From an uncultured Alphaproteobacteria bacterium (GTDB lineage: Bacteria > Pseudomonadota > Alphaproteobacteria > RF32 > CAG-239): a stretch of 47,995 bases of DNA. Below the pieces are notes generated by a model. It was not told the origin of the DNA, searched no databases, and was given only the letters and a program-made list of their open reading frames with translations. The position numbers and the translations under genes are program-made. The stretch is taken from positions 1 through 47,995 of the forward strand of contig CALXPT010000013.1 of assembly GCA_944390355.1 (NCBI GenBank), in the 5' to 3' direction. Each line of letters begins with the position of its first letter. Position 1 is the stretch's first letter. Positions 34,486-42,982 of this stretch are shown here, one piece after another.

Positions 34486-36690
34486 ATGTCAATGCTGGTA
34501 GGATTTAACAGTTCATTAACGGGAATGAAAGCAGCGCAGTCCCAGCTTGAAATCATCAGCAATAACATAGCCAATGTTGATACGCAGGGTTATACGCGTA
34601 AAACTGCCGGACAAAACAGTCTGGTGTTGGCAGGTTCATCGGCCGGAGTAGTAATGGGCAACACCCAACGGACGGTTAACCAAGGATTGCTCAAGAGTTA
34701 TTTATCCTCGAACGCCATAGCGAATACGGCCGCCGCCAAGAGTGATTATTTAAGCCAGATTCAAATGGATTTGGGCACACCGGAGAGTGAAAATTCCATT
34801 GCGACCAATGTCAGCGATTTGCAGTCAGCCATTAACAGCTTTGCCTTAGATGTAACATCAGCCTCCGGAAGATATACATTATTGACCAACGCCACGACAT
34901 TGACCAATCGCCTAAATTCATTATCCTCAAGCATCCAGCAGTTAAGAGGAGATGCTGATTTAAAGATATCTGCCGATGTAAAAACCATCAACGAAACGCT
35001 GGACAGAATAGATGACTTAAATGATAAAATCATCAAATACAAAGTATTGGGATATGATGGAGTTCCCGATTTAGAGGATCAACGTGATGAATGCTTAAGG
35101 GAATTGAGCGGCTATATTGATATTACATATTTTGAGCGTGAATCGGGAGAAATGGTTATCCAGACCAAAGAGGGAATAATGTTATTGGATAGAGATCCTC
35201 ACTACCTCTCGCATACAGCCATCACCCAAGCTTCACCGATATCGGGTTACTCAGACGGTGCAATTACGGGGATTTATGTTGACGGCGAAGACATCACCAA
35301 CAGCATAGTAGACGGAGAGATAAAAGGATTGATTGAGGTAAGAGACAGCTCTCTAACTTCATTGCAATCACAGTTAGATGAGTTGGCAGCGGTAATGACC
35401 GACAAAATCAACGAGGCTCATAACCGAGGCACGGCCTATCCGAATACGCCCGATGAGTTGACCGGCTCAAGAGAATTTATAGATCCAGCCAATCAGCACA
35501 TACAAATTCAAAACGGCGATGTGCGTTTGACGATTTTTGATTCATCGGGCAAACAGGTTGCGACTGGAGCATTGATAGGCGATATGGGATTTGCCGCAGA
35601 CGGCGACACGGTAGAAAACATGGTAGCGGCAATTAACAATTGGCTGACATCTCCGACAGGAGCAAATTTGCCCCAAGCCGAAGCCTCAATCAATTCGAAT
35701 GGACAGGTATATATTTATAGCGGGGACAGTAACTATACGTTGTCTATTATGGATGAAGCCTCATCAACCGTCGGTTCAACGCCGCAAGATGTTGTGGTTA
35801 ACTTCAATGTGGCAGGTCCCGATGCCGCGGGCCAAATCCACTATGACCGCAGTTTTACGGGATTTTCAAACTTTTTGGGATTAAACAACTTTTTTTCCAC
35901 CAATCGTAACGAGAATATCTATGATTCAAAAGTTTTAAGTACGAATGCGAATTTGGGCGTGAGAGAAAAAATAACACTTAATTTTTCGGTTTCAGGCAAT
36001 ATGAACATGGGGCAGATAAACATCTATCCGACCGATAGTCTGCAAGACATAGTCAATAAAATCAATGCCAATCCGAATTTGAATCAGGATATCCGCGCCT
36101 CATTAGTTCCGAACGGAAGCGGTTATATGCTCCGAATTAACAACATGACGGGAACGCAAATGGAAATCAATGAGGTTCCTGATGCCACAGGCAATACATC
36201 GGGCTTTATAGAGAGAATAGGATTAGAGCCGTCGGATATAGGCTTATCAAGCAGTATTTCGGTGAGAGAAGACTTACAAGTCAACCCCGGATTAATCGCT
36301 GCCGGATTACCGGAATACGACCAAAGCGCAGGCGTATATCAGTTGAATGCAGCCTCAAACCAAATAGCTAATGATATGAGTCAGGTATTTGCCGATACGC
36401 ATGATTTCAAACAGGCAGGGAGCATAGCCTCAACAGTATCGACATTGGCAACATACGCCTCATCATTTGTAGGTACAATTGCCTCAAGCGTCAACGATGC
36501 TGAAAATACGCTGATGTATCAGTCAGAGTTAACGCAGTCAATAGCCAACAAAGAGGCCGAAATCAGCGGAGTTGATATAGATGAAGAGCTTTCACAATTA
36601 ATTATATATCAGAAGAGTTACGCGGCAAGTGCACAGTCATTCACCGCCGCAAAAGAAATGTTAGATATATTGCTTGGTATGATGCAATAA
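34486..36690 (+). CDS. flgK: FlgK, hook-filament junction protein 1
   Basis: 734 residues, longer than the ~550 of E. coli. N-terminus LVGFNSSLTGMKAAQSQLEI then ISNNIANVDTQGYTRKT; a D0/D1 part with YLSQIQMDLGTPESE and DLNDKIIKYKVLGYDGVPDL; C-terminus EISGVDIDEELSQLIIYQKS and YAASAQSFTAAKEMLDILLG. The extra length lies in the middle (about 330-600), which would be surface-exposed in the folded junction ring. It is 11 nt after the chaperone gene and preceded by AGGAG. Confidence 0.95.
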   Translation: MSMLVGFNSSLTGMKAAQSQLEIISNNIANVDTQGYTRKTAGQNSLVLAGSSAGVVMGNTQRTVNQGLLKSYLSSNAIANTAAAKSDYLSQIQMDLGTPESENSIATNVSDLQSAINSFALDVTSASGRYTLLTNATTLTNRLNSLSSSIQQLRGDADLKISADVKTINETLDRIDDLNDKIIKYKVLGYDGVPDLEDQRDECLRELSGYIDITYFERESGEMVIQTKEGIMLLDRDPHYLSHTAITQASPISGYSDGAITGIYVDGEDITNSIVDGEIKGLIEVRDSSLTSLQSQLDELAAVMTDKINEAHNRGTAYPNTPDELTGSREFIDPANQHIQIQNGDVRLTIFDSSGKQVATGALIGDMGFAADGDTVENMVAAINNWLTSPTGANLPQAEASINSNGQVYIYSGDSNYTLSIMDEASSTVGSTPQDVVVNFNVAGPDAAGQIHYDRSFTGFSNFLGLNNFFSTNRNENIYDSKVLSTNANLGVREKITLNFSVSGNMNMGQINIYPTDSLQDIVNKINANPNLNQDIRASLVPNGSGYMLRINNMTGTQMEINEVPDATGNTSGFIERIGLEPSDIGLSSSISVREDLQVNPGLIAAGLPEYDQSAGVYQLNAASNQIANDMSQVFADTHDFKQAGSIASTVSTLATYASSFVGTIASSVNDAENTLMYQSELTQSIANKEAEISGVDIDEELSQLIIYQKSYAASAQSFTAAKEMLDILLGMMQ

Positions 36691-36701
36691 GGAGGTATAC
36701 G

Positions 36702-38615
36702 ATGATAACACGCGTTCCGACATATAACACCTATCTTAATATGGTTCAGCAAACGACCAATTTGAAAACCAAAATAGATTTGTACAGCTACCAAATGACC
36801 ACGGGTATCCGTTATCAGGAATATTCAGGATACGGCATGCAGGCGCACACGATGGTAAATCTGGAGAGCATGCTGGGCGTAACCCAAAGCTATCTGGATA
36901 ACAACAAGGTTATAAACATTGAGAATAATACAATATCAACAGCTTTGGAAGGCATTAACGAAACGATAAGCGACTTCAAAAGTACATTAACATCGGCAAT
37001 CGGTATGGACTTGGACAGTGCTTCACCGGACATCACGGGTGGATCGATTACTTTTGGCAGCAACAATGTTGCGGACTATATGAACACGACCTTAACGGTA
37101 AATGGAGTGCAATATACATTTAGCAATAATGATACCGGCAATAACATAGACATTTCAGCAGCACAAAACGGCACGGATGTTATGCAGGCCTTGCAGAACA
37201 AATTGCCTGCCAATTCATCATTTACATTTGAAGAAAATACATTTAGTTTTCCGCTATATACAATAGACGGACCGTCCACGGTTTTACAAGTAACAGGCGT
37301 AACGACGGGTGATGCGCATAGCATGAGTGATGACCAGTACAATCAGTTAACGATATTGCAGAACACGGCGTTTTCAACCTTAAAAATGCTAACGGACGCA
37401 CTCAACACACAGGTTAACGGCAAATATATATTTGGCGGCGGCACGGCCAACACGGCACCGATTAATTTTCCGTTTGGCAATTTGGAAGAGTTTCAGGCCT
37501 ATTATGACGGGGAGAATATTCTGTTTCCGAGCAATCCCTCAGCCTTAATGTGCAATAAGACGTATGATTCAAACGATACCGGCGCGATAACGATAGCTTC
37601 AACCGGCGGCAATACCGGAACATTAACGGCAGCAAATGCGGGTGCGTTTTTGCATGAAGCGATAAACGCCAATGCTCAAAACGTCGGAGAGTTGAATTTT
37701 TCAACATTTAACAACACGATAACCTCCACGCAGTACGGAGCTTTTAATACGATAGGCGAGGGAGACACACTGGTTATCGGTGGCGACGGAGCGGGAACCA
37801 ATGCCAAGGTATATGTGGTCAAGAGTGTTTCTTCCGACGGCAAAACGATAACGGTAGACGATTCGACGCCGATAGCCGAAGATTTGACCATCACGCCGGA
37901 TAGTACGGTAGCAGATGAAAGCATAACATTCAGTACCTCATTGCCGGTAGGGACGGTTTTGAATCTGGATGGCTTTAATGATAATAATTTGGCATCTCAT
38001 ATACAGATAACGGGTGTAAGTGCGGATGGTTCAACCTTGACGTTTACGGCCGACCCGTCATTAATACCGAATACAACCTATCAACCCAGTAAAGACATAA
38101 GTTTGAATGCGGAGACATACTATCAAGGCGGTAGTTTAACAAGTGAAAAACGCATATCAGACAACCAGTCAATAACCTTTGACATTACGGGAGGAGATGC
38201 AGTTTTCCAAAAAATGTTTGAGGCCTTGGGGACAATAGCGCAAGGCAACATTGTAAGTAGTTTTGATGCGACGCAGGGCGAAACGGGAGACATAAACACG
38301 ACGCTTAATCGAGTAAACGACGCGATGGACTTAATCCAAAGTGCAATATATAGTTCGGGCGTTTCGGATTCTTATGAGACCAATCCGGATATTTATACGG
38401 TTTTAGCCAAAGTCAATGCCAATTCGGTAGTGTTAAATAACGTCAGCGAAATGCAAACGACGGTAAAAGCGAACTTGCAAAACAGCATATATTCGATAAA
38501 GAACGTAGACCAGACCGAGGCAGCGATAATGGCGTTGATGGCCACCAACAATTTGAACGCCTCTTATGCCTGCCTGCAACAGGTAATGAATGTATCATTG
38601 CTGAACTATATGTAG
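36702..38615 (+). CDS. flgL: FlgL, hook-filament junction protein 2 (enlarged)
   Basis: 637 residues, about twice E. coli FlgL (317). The N-terminal flagellin-like part is TRVPTYNTYLNMVQQTTNLK...YQMTTGIRYQEYSGYGMQAH, and MLTDALNTQVNGKYIFGGGT is typical FlgL. The C-terminus MALMATNNLNASYACLQQVM then NVSLLNYM is normal. The expansion is at about 270-490, a Thr/Gly/Asp-rich beta-type insert (GDTLVIGGDGAGTNAKVYVV) and likely an outward-facing domain. AAGGAGG is 8 nt before the ATG. Last gene of the operon; cassette C follows in the opposite direction. Confidence 0.92.
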   Translation: MITRVPTYNTYLNMVQQTTNLKTKIDLYSYQMTTGIRYQEYSGYGMQAHTMVNLESMLGVTQSYLDNNKVINIENNTISTALEGINETISDFKSTLTSAIGMDLDSASPDITGGSITFGSNNVADYMNTTLTVNGVQYTFSNNDTGNNIDISAAQNGTDVMQALQNKLPANSSFTFEENTFSFPLYTIDGPSTVLQVTGVTTGDAHSMSDDQYNQLTILQNTAFSTLKMLTDALNTQVNGKYIFGGGTANTAPINFPFGNLEEFQAYYDGENILFPSNPSALMCNKTYDSNDTGAITIASTGGNTGTLTAANAGAFLHEAINANAQNVGELNFSTFNNTITSTQYGAFNTIGEGDTLVIGGDGAGTNAKVYVVKSVSSDGKTITVDDSTPIAEDLTITPDSTVADESITFSTSLPVGTVLNLDGFNDNNLASHIQITGVSADGSTLTFTADPSLIPNTTYQPSKDISLNAETYYQGGSLTSEKRISDNQSITFDITGGDAVFQKMFEALGTIAQGNIVSSFDATQGETGDINTTLNRVNDAMDLIQSAIYSSGVSDSYETNPDIYTVLAKVNANSVVLNNVSEMQTTVKANLQNSIYSIKNVDQTEAAIMALMATNNLNASYACLQQVMNVSLLNYM

Positions 38616-38631
38616 GAAGGGATAATGCAAG

Positions 38632-38663
38632 AACAGCGAGGATTGCTCCCCGCTGTTTTTTTT
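38632..38663 (+). terminator. Bidirectional terminator shared by flgL and cassette C
   Basis: The stem AACAGCGAGGA/TCCCCGCTGTT is followed on the plus strand by a T run. The same hairpin is present in the cassette remnant (31716-31746) in the opposite orientation. Confidence 0.85.
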
Positions 38664-38676
38664 ATGCGCACCATTC

Positions 38677-38799
38677 CTAAAAAGCTAGGACTGGACGAAC
38701 GTAACCGCTATTGGTATTCTTATAGTTGACGCGCACATTACCATTACGGAAGTGCAATAACCAAGCATTGCCATTAGAACCCTCGGAAGAAGACCAATG
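38677..38799 (-). other. Putative DGR variable region (VR-C)
   Basis: The 123-nt 3' block has the 18-nt start and 31-nt end shared by VR-A and VR-B, although the rest of this gene is more diverged. The variable codons (38707-38781, minus strand) encode GSNGNAWLLHFRNGNVRVNY then KNTNS. Many are still AAT or AAC, so VR-C looks closest to an unmutated AAY template. Confidence 0.78.
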
Positions 38800-39531
38800 A
38801 TAATTTGTCGGTAGATATGTTCTGCCGATTTTCCCTAAAGCCGTGTTCAAAACACCCATATTACCATATATGACATTCAACTCTCCTATAGCTGGCAAAT
38901 ACCAATCTCCGGCTTTTGTTCCTTCCGTTTGATAGCTATTCACATATTCAAATGCAGGACAACTATACCCATTCGTCTTGCAATAATCCAACACCAAACG
39001 CGTATTATTTTTACCTTGCAAATCTGCTGTTACCGCTGATGATGAACCATAATTTAATAATGTCGGTACATCAAAATTTTTATCCGACCATTCTTTCAGC
39101 TCTGTATCCAACGCTATCGCTAAACGATTCGCTCGATCAAACACCACACCGATTGGCTTTTTAGACGCTACAACATTCGGATCACAACTCTTATCCGAAT
39201 ACAAGATATCGCCGATTTGACAATTACTCGACGATGCTCCGTTTTCTATTGTTACAATTTTTTCCTCTATTGTTGTTATTTTATTAGTGATTTCCGTTAT
39301 CTTATTCGTTTGTTCGGTTATTTTGTTAGTTAGCTCCGTTATTTGAGTGCTTAAATCGCTTGCTGTGCAGTTCCATGCATTGCCGAACGGGCATTTAATA
39401 CCGCCGTTACATGATTGACTGGAAGTATACCCCAAACTTGAACAACTCGGGGTTTGGATACAGGCTGCCTCAGCCGCCCCGCTCATCGTAAAAGCCACCA
39501 AAATTGTTGAATATAATAAAAACTTTCTCAT
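38677..39531 (-). CDS. DUF1566 (C-type-lectin-like) exported protein with coiled-coil stalk, cassette C
   Basis: 284 residues from the ATG at 39531, where AGAAAG lies upstream and the signal peptide MRKFLLYSTILVAFTMSGAA begins; an in-frame ATG 84 nt earlier overlaps the previous gene. Cys module CIQTPSCSSLGYTSSQSC (24-41), then a heptad repeat at about 60-97 (TELTNKITEQTNKITEIT...), then a single DUF1566 domain (NCQIGDILYSDKSC...GDWYLPAIGELN...HWSSSE...GYVRPVLAF). The coil replaces the first DUF1566 domain of copies A and B and may oligomerise the binding domain on a stalk. Confidence 0.85.
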   Translation of the reverse strand: MRKFLLYSTILVAFTMSGAAEAACIQTPSCSSLGYTSSQSCNGGIKCPFGNAWNCTASDLSTQITELTNKITEQTNKITEITNKITTIEEKIVTIENGASSSNCQIGDILYSDKSCDPNVVASKKPIGVVFDRANRLAIALDTELKEWSDKNFDVPTLLNYGSSSAVTADLQGKNNTRLVLDYCKTNGYSCPAFEYVNSYQTEGTKAGDWYLPAIGELNVIYGNMGVLNTALGKIGRTYLPTNYHWSSSEGSNGNAWLLHFRNGNVRVNYKNTNSGYVRPVLAF

Positions 39532-39565
39532 TTTCTTTCTCCTTGATAATAATTTCAGTTCTAAG

Positions 39566-40426
39566 TTATTGCTCAAATGCACAATAGTCGCACCAGTCGG
39601 TGCAGCCGGTTGCACATCCGGTTACGATGTATAAATTCGAACATTCTTCAAACGTACAGACCGTGCACGGCGGACATTCGCTCTCTGTTCCGAGGTTCGG
39701 GCATTTTTTACACTCCGAACACAGGGTTGTATTGCCGCTTTGACAAGTGCTAGCGCCGTCCTTGCACCCCATATCGCCGCAGTCCAAAAATCCCGAACAG
39801 TCTTTCTCTTTGATTTTGTATTTTTCCTTGATTTTCAATCCGCCTTCGTCGCATTCTACACATGGTTCACCATCTACCTCATAACCGTCTGGAATTGAAC
39901 CCAATGTGTATTTGTATTCCGCCGGACACGTCGGCGTACAGCAGTCTTTGTATAACCCATTGCCGCAAACCTCTCCGACACCTTTTAATGGCGGTTCGCA
40001 GGTCTTGTAATCACTCGGACAGTCCTGTACGCATTCGGCAAAATATTTGTTATCTAACGGACAGAATTTGTTTGGTTTATACCCTGTCGGACATGAGGTT
40101 TTATTATACCCCATTTTGATACAACTATCGGCATCACCATCCCCTGGGGGAAGTACGTCCGGCGGTGTGCCGCCTTCCAAATCCGTGCCGACAAAGTCCG
40201 CTCCGCCGCAATCTTCGGTATCAGTTATCCAACAAACTTGCGCAACCTTGATTTCTTGCCGCTCCCTAAAACTCTCGGGAGACAAGTAAACTTCAGAAAA
40301 GAGGTGTGTGTGAAGTGTGTGAACAAATGTAATTTTTTCTGAAGGAAGGGAAATATCGGCTCTCACGTCCGGCGCAAAAATCGCAACCGATGATAACAGC
40401 CCAAACAACAAATAAACCTTGTTCAT
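39566..40426 (-). CDS. Cys-rich exported protein, cassette C (different N-terminus)
   Basis: 286 residues from the ATG at 40426 (AAAGGA upstream). Signal peptide MNKVYLLFGLLSSVAIFAPD then VRA, unlike copies A and B. From SPESFRERQEIKVAQVCW onward it rejoins the copy A sequence, with CPSDYKTCEPPLKGVGEVC, KDCC, SECKKC, CPNLGTESECPPC and ECSNLYIV. The mid part (KYTLGSIPDGYEVDGEP) is again individual. The abrupt change from unrelated to near-identical sequence indicates recombination within the gene. Likely secreted and disulfide-rich; function unknown. Confidence 0.8.
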   Translation of the reverse strand: MNKVYLLFGLLSSVAIFAPDVRADISLPSEKITFVHTLHTHLFSEVYLSPESFRERQEIKVAQVCWITDTEDCGGADFVGTDLEGGTPPDVLPPGDGDADSCIKMGYNKTSCPTGYKPNKFCPLDNKYFAECVQDCPSDYKTCEPPLKGVGEVCGNGLYKDCCTPTCPAEYKYTLGSIPDGYEVDGEPCVECDEGGLKIKEKYKIKEKDCSGFLDCGDMGCKDGASTCQSGNTTLCSECKKCPNLGTESECPPCTVCTFEECSNLYIVTGCATGCTDWCDYCAFEQ

Positions 40427-40466
40427 GATAAAAGTCCTTTCGATATTACTTATCTCCACGACTCGT

Positions 40467-40495
40467 ATTATACCACAAGAAAAAAATCCTTTCAA
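40467..40495 (-). promoter_or_regulatory. Sigma-70-type promoter of cassette C
   Basis: On the minus strand TTGAAA (40495-40490) and TATAAT (40472-40467) are separated by 17 nt, as in cassettes A and B. Similarity to the other copies stops about 15 nt after the -10 box. Confidence 0.85.
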
Positions 40496-40542
40496 TAGAA
40501 ATTTTTGAGGCTGGACAAGGCTTTGCACGAATTCTTTTGCAT

Positions 40543-40570
40543 AAAAAACTCCCGTAATAAAACGGGAGTT
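40543..40570 (-). terminator. Rho-independent terminator after the DUF2125-like gene
   Basis: The minus-strand stem AACTCCCGT/ACGGGAGTT runs directly into TTTTTT and then the cassette left end ATGCAAAAG. Confidence 0.85.
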
Positions 40571-40589
40571 AAATCAAAAGGCCACCAAC

Positions 40590-41615
40590 CTATTTAGGCA
40601 GCATAGATATATTTTCGATAAAAAATTGTTTCTTATCCCAACTCATGGGGACGCTGAATGTATCTGCTTGTGCATCATCAATATTGTTTTGCTTATTTTT
40701 TGTATCAACCAACACCTTGGCAACAAATGTGCTTTTCGAATCAAAAATCCCTGCATTGCCCAAGTTTTCAAGTGTTTGTTCAAATCCTTTAGATGTCGTA
40801 TTTAAACTAATCTTAACCTCAAGATTATCATCAAACGAAACATCGCCTTTGCCAACCAAAACAAGAGGTTGCCAATTAAGAATGAAACGATTAACAATAA
40901 TCTTTCCGCCCTTATCGCGCCAATCCAAAATTGAATCATAAAACCGACCTTTATCTTCAAAATTCTCAACTAAACTAACATCGGCGTAAATTTCTTCAAT
41001 TTCAGCCCCCATAGCATCAAAACGGTTTTCGAATAATCTAATATGACGAGTATCAAATTTGGCTTCATAAATTCCCGTATCATTTTTTTGAACCGCCCAT
41101 TTAAGATTTTTGATGTTAGTATGATTATCAAATTGAATATTGGCAGAATTAAGTAACAAATTATACAACCCGTCTCCATCAAAATTTATCCGGCACGAAA
41201 ACTCCGGAACTTTTATTTTAATCTCATCCGAACCGAGAATCAAAGATTGCTGTTCACTGATATATAAATTCAGGGATTTGTATTTTAATAAATTTGCATT
41301 AACGCTCAAAGACGGAACTTTCCATGCCCAACGCTTATTTTTTTCGATTTTATAGATTTGAAAATTTTTAATTTCCATAATTTTGAAAGGAGAAATAGCC
41401 GAGAAATCAATATCGTCATAAGCAATGTCATAACCGGCCTGATTTAGAAATTCAATAGTTCTGCCAAATTCTTTTTTGAGCATATTCATACCGTAAAAGC
41501 GAGCCAGAATGCACCAGATAATCAAAAAAACAAGAACAAAAACAGCCGAGAAAGTAACCAAAGGCAGCTTAAGTGAGTATTTTCTTTGTAAATTTAGCAA
41601 AATATTTTTAACCAC
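40590..41615 (-). CDS. DUF2125-like membrane-anchored protein
   Basis: 341 residues. One N-terminal membrane segment (VTFSAVFVLVFLIIWCILARFY, about 21-42) is followed by a large periplasmic beta-rich domain (FKIMEIKNFQIYKIEKNKRW, VPSLSVNANLLKYKSLNLYI, FILNWQPLVLVGKGDVSFDD). The repeating strand pattern and the position next to plsC and ydcF match DUF2125 proteins of alphaproteobacteria, whose function is not established. It lies 20 nt after plsC and is the last gene of the ftsEX operon. Confidence 0.65.
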   Translation of the reverse strand: MVKNILLNLQRKYSLKLPLVTFSAVFVLVFLIIWCILARFYGMNMLKKEFGRTIEFLNQAGYDIAYDDIDFSAISPFKIMEIKNFQIYKIEKNKRWAWKVPSLSVNANLLKYKSLNLYISEQQSLILGSDEIKIKVPEFSCRINFDGDGLYNLLLNSANIQFDNHTNIKNLKWAVQKNDTGIYEAKFDTRHIRLFENRFDAMGAEIEEIYADVSLVENFEDKGRFYDSILDWRDKGGKIIVNRFILNWQPLVLVGKGDVSFDDNLEVKISLNTTSKGFEQTLENLGNAGIFDSKSTFVAKVLVDTKNKQNNIDDAQADTFSVPMSWDKKQFFIENISMLPK

Positions 41616-41635
41616 GTCTCGATTCTCCGTAAGAA

Positions 41636-42400
41636 TTAATTTTGGGAATGTTCAAGAAAAGCTACCGATTTAGGAAAATTTTGAATGGTTTCTTGATTAA
41701 GTTGCAGACATTTTTCCTCGATTCTTCTTTGTAATTCATCCAGAAACTCTTTTTTCTCCAAGCCTTTGGGCATAGGTTCCAAAAACTCAAAAATAATCTT
41801 CCCCGGATATCTTAAAAAAGAATTTTTCCGCCAAAACAAGCCGGAATTAAGAGCCACGGGAATAATATCGACATCGGTATTTTGGTAAAGAAAAGCGACC
41901 CCCGGTTTGTAAACGGACTTAGCCCCCGGTTTCGTGCGGGTACCTTCCGGAAAAATAATGATAGAACATCCGATTTTAAGTAAATTTTTAGCATGAAGAA
42001 GCATTTCTTTCATCGCATGAGTTCCACCTTTTCGATTAACAGGAACAGAGCCGTAAAACCAAATTGCCCAACCGAAAAAGGGGATATGAGTGAGTTCTTT
42101 TTTGAAGATATAAGTAGCTTTTTTGATATAAGAAGTGAGATAATAAGTCTCCATGGCAGATTGATGCTTAGAGGCGTAAATAGCCACCCGATTCTCAATA
42201 TGTTCTTTGCCTCGAATTTCAATTTCCAAACCGCAAATAACCTTGAGTAGCCGGCGAGATAAGGGGAGCAGACAATCATTCCACCAAATCCAAATCCATT
42301 TTTTGGGAACAAAAAAGCCGACGATACAGGTAATAATGCATCCGAACAAAATAATGGAATAAGCGAGAATATTAAAAATCAAAGAACGAACATAAATCAT
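41636..42400 (-). CDS. plsC: 1-acyl-sn-glycerol-3-phosphate acyltransferase (PlsC)
   Basis: 254 residues from the ATG at 42400, just after the ydcF stop with TTGAGG ahead; an earlier in-frame ATG lies within ydcF. A membrane segment is at the N-terminus (SLIFNILAYSIILFGCIITC). Acyltransferase motif I is KHQSAMET (H-x4-E form), motif II is GSVPVNRKGGTHAMKEM, and motif III is FPEGTRTKPGA. It makes phosphatidic acid for phospholipid synthesis at the inner membrane. Confidence 0.9.
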   Translation of the reverse strand: MIYVRSLIFNILAYSIILFGCIITCIVGFFVPKKWIWIWWNDCLLPLSRRLLKVICGLEIEIRGKEHIENRVAIYASKHQSAMETYYLTSYIKKATYIFKKELTHIPFFGWAIWFYGSVPVNRKGGTHAMKEMLLHAKNLLKIGCSIIIFPEGTRTKPGAKSVYKPGVAFLYQNTDVDIIPVALNSGLFWRKNSFLRYPGKIIFEFLEPMPKGLEKKEFLDELQRRIEEKCLQLNQETIQNFPKSVAFLEHSQN

Positions 42401-42401
42401 T

Positions 42402-42980
42402 TCAAGCCTCAATAAAATCCACAACCAAAAGCTTAGCATAAACGAGTAAATATTTTGTATATTCGGAGGATATTAAGCAAAAAGTCCCGCTTGAAGCCCA
42501 CCACTTAGAGGAAACGTTTTTAGAAAAGACAGGGTTAACTAACACATCAAGCCCTTTATTTTGAATCTGAAATTCGAGCAAACTGCGCGGCATATGATAA
42601 TTAGAAGTAACCAACCGAATGGATTTGATGTTATTTTTTCTAATCCATTCATTAACCTCGATGGCATTTTCTACGGTGTTTTGCGAAGAATTTTCCAAAA
42701 TAATTTTTTTATTGGCGACGGGAGCAACATGTTGAGCTTTGAGCAAAGAGTTAAGGGATATTTTTTTCTCCACGCCGGAAATAAACAGCGTGTCGCTTAA
42801 ATCCTCATTGAGTAATCTGAAAGCTTCTTTAATGCGATAAGCCCCGCCGGTTAAAACCACGATAGCATCGGTTTTAACATTTTCATCGACTTGATAATGG
42901 CTGATTTTGTAGTTAAACGCGACCAAACCGGCAAACCAAACAAACGCGAGCAAAAAGCAAATTTTACAAACAAACTTCAT
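42402..42980 (-). CDS. YdcF-family (DUF218) membrane protein
   Basis: 192 residues. One N-terminal membrane anchor (ICFLLAFVWFAGLVAFNYKI), then the DUF218 domain with DAIVVLTGGAYRIKEAFRLL, LFISGVEKKISLN, NTVENAIEVNEWIRKNNIKS and VTSNYHMPRSLLEF. The fold is nucleotide-binding-like and the family has been linked to envelope metabolism; the exact reaction is unknown. It starts 2 nt after ftsX and runs into plsC. Confidence 0.85.
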   Translation of the reverse strand: MKFVCKICFLLAFVWFAGLVAFNYKISHYQVDENVKTDAIVVLTGGAYRIKEAFRLLNEDLSDTLFISGVEKKISLNSLLKAQHVAPVANKKIILENSSQNTVENAIEVNEWIRKNNIKSIRLVTSNYHMPRSLLEFQIQNKGLDVLVNPVFSKNVSSKWWASSGTFCLISSEYTKYLLVYAKLLVVDFIEA

Positions 42981-42982
42981 GG

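Larger units (their letters stand above)
38632..40547 (-). repeat. Cassette C: two-gene variable-lectin cassette (copy 3 of 3, shorter)
   Basis: On the minus strand the order is left end (TTTTTTATGCAAAAGAATTC), promoter, Cys-rich gene, DUF1566 gene, terminator. It is about 0.5 kb shorter than A and B because the DUF1566 protein has one domain. The upstream ~80 nt and the 3' end match the other copies closely, while the gene bodies diverge more. Confidence 0.85.

Noticed and set aside
34486..36690. Large size of FlgK as evidence of a fusion or frameshift
   Set aside because: The frame is continuous with normal ends and no foreign domain boundary. It is better seen as natural expansion of the central region.
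39240..39355. Short tandem repeats in the cassette C lectin gene as a CRISPR-like array
   Set aside because: They are in frame, encode a heptad coiled coil and have no spacers.
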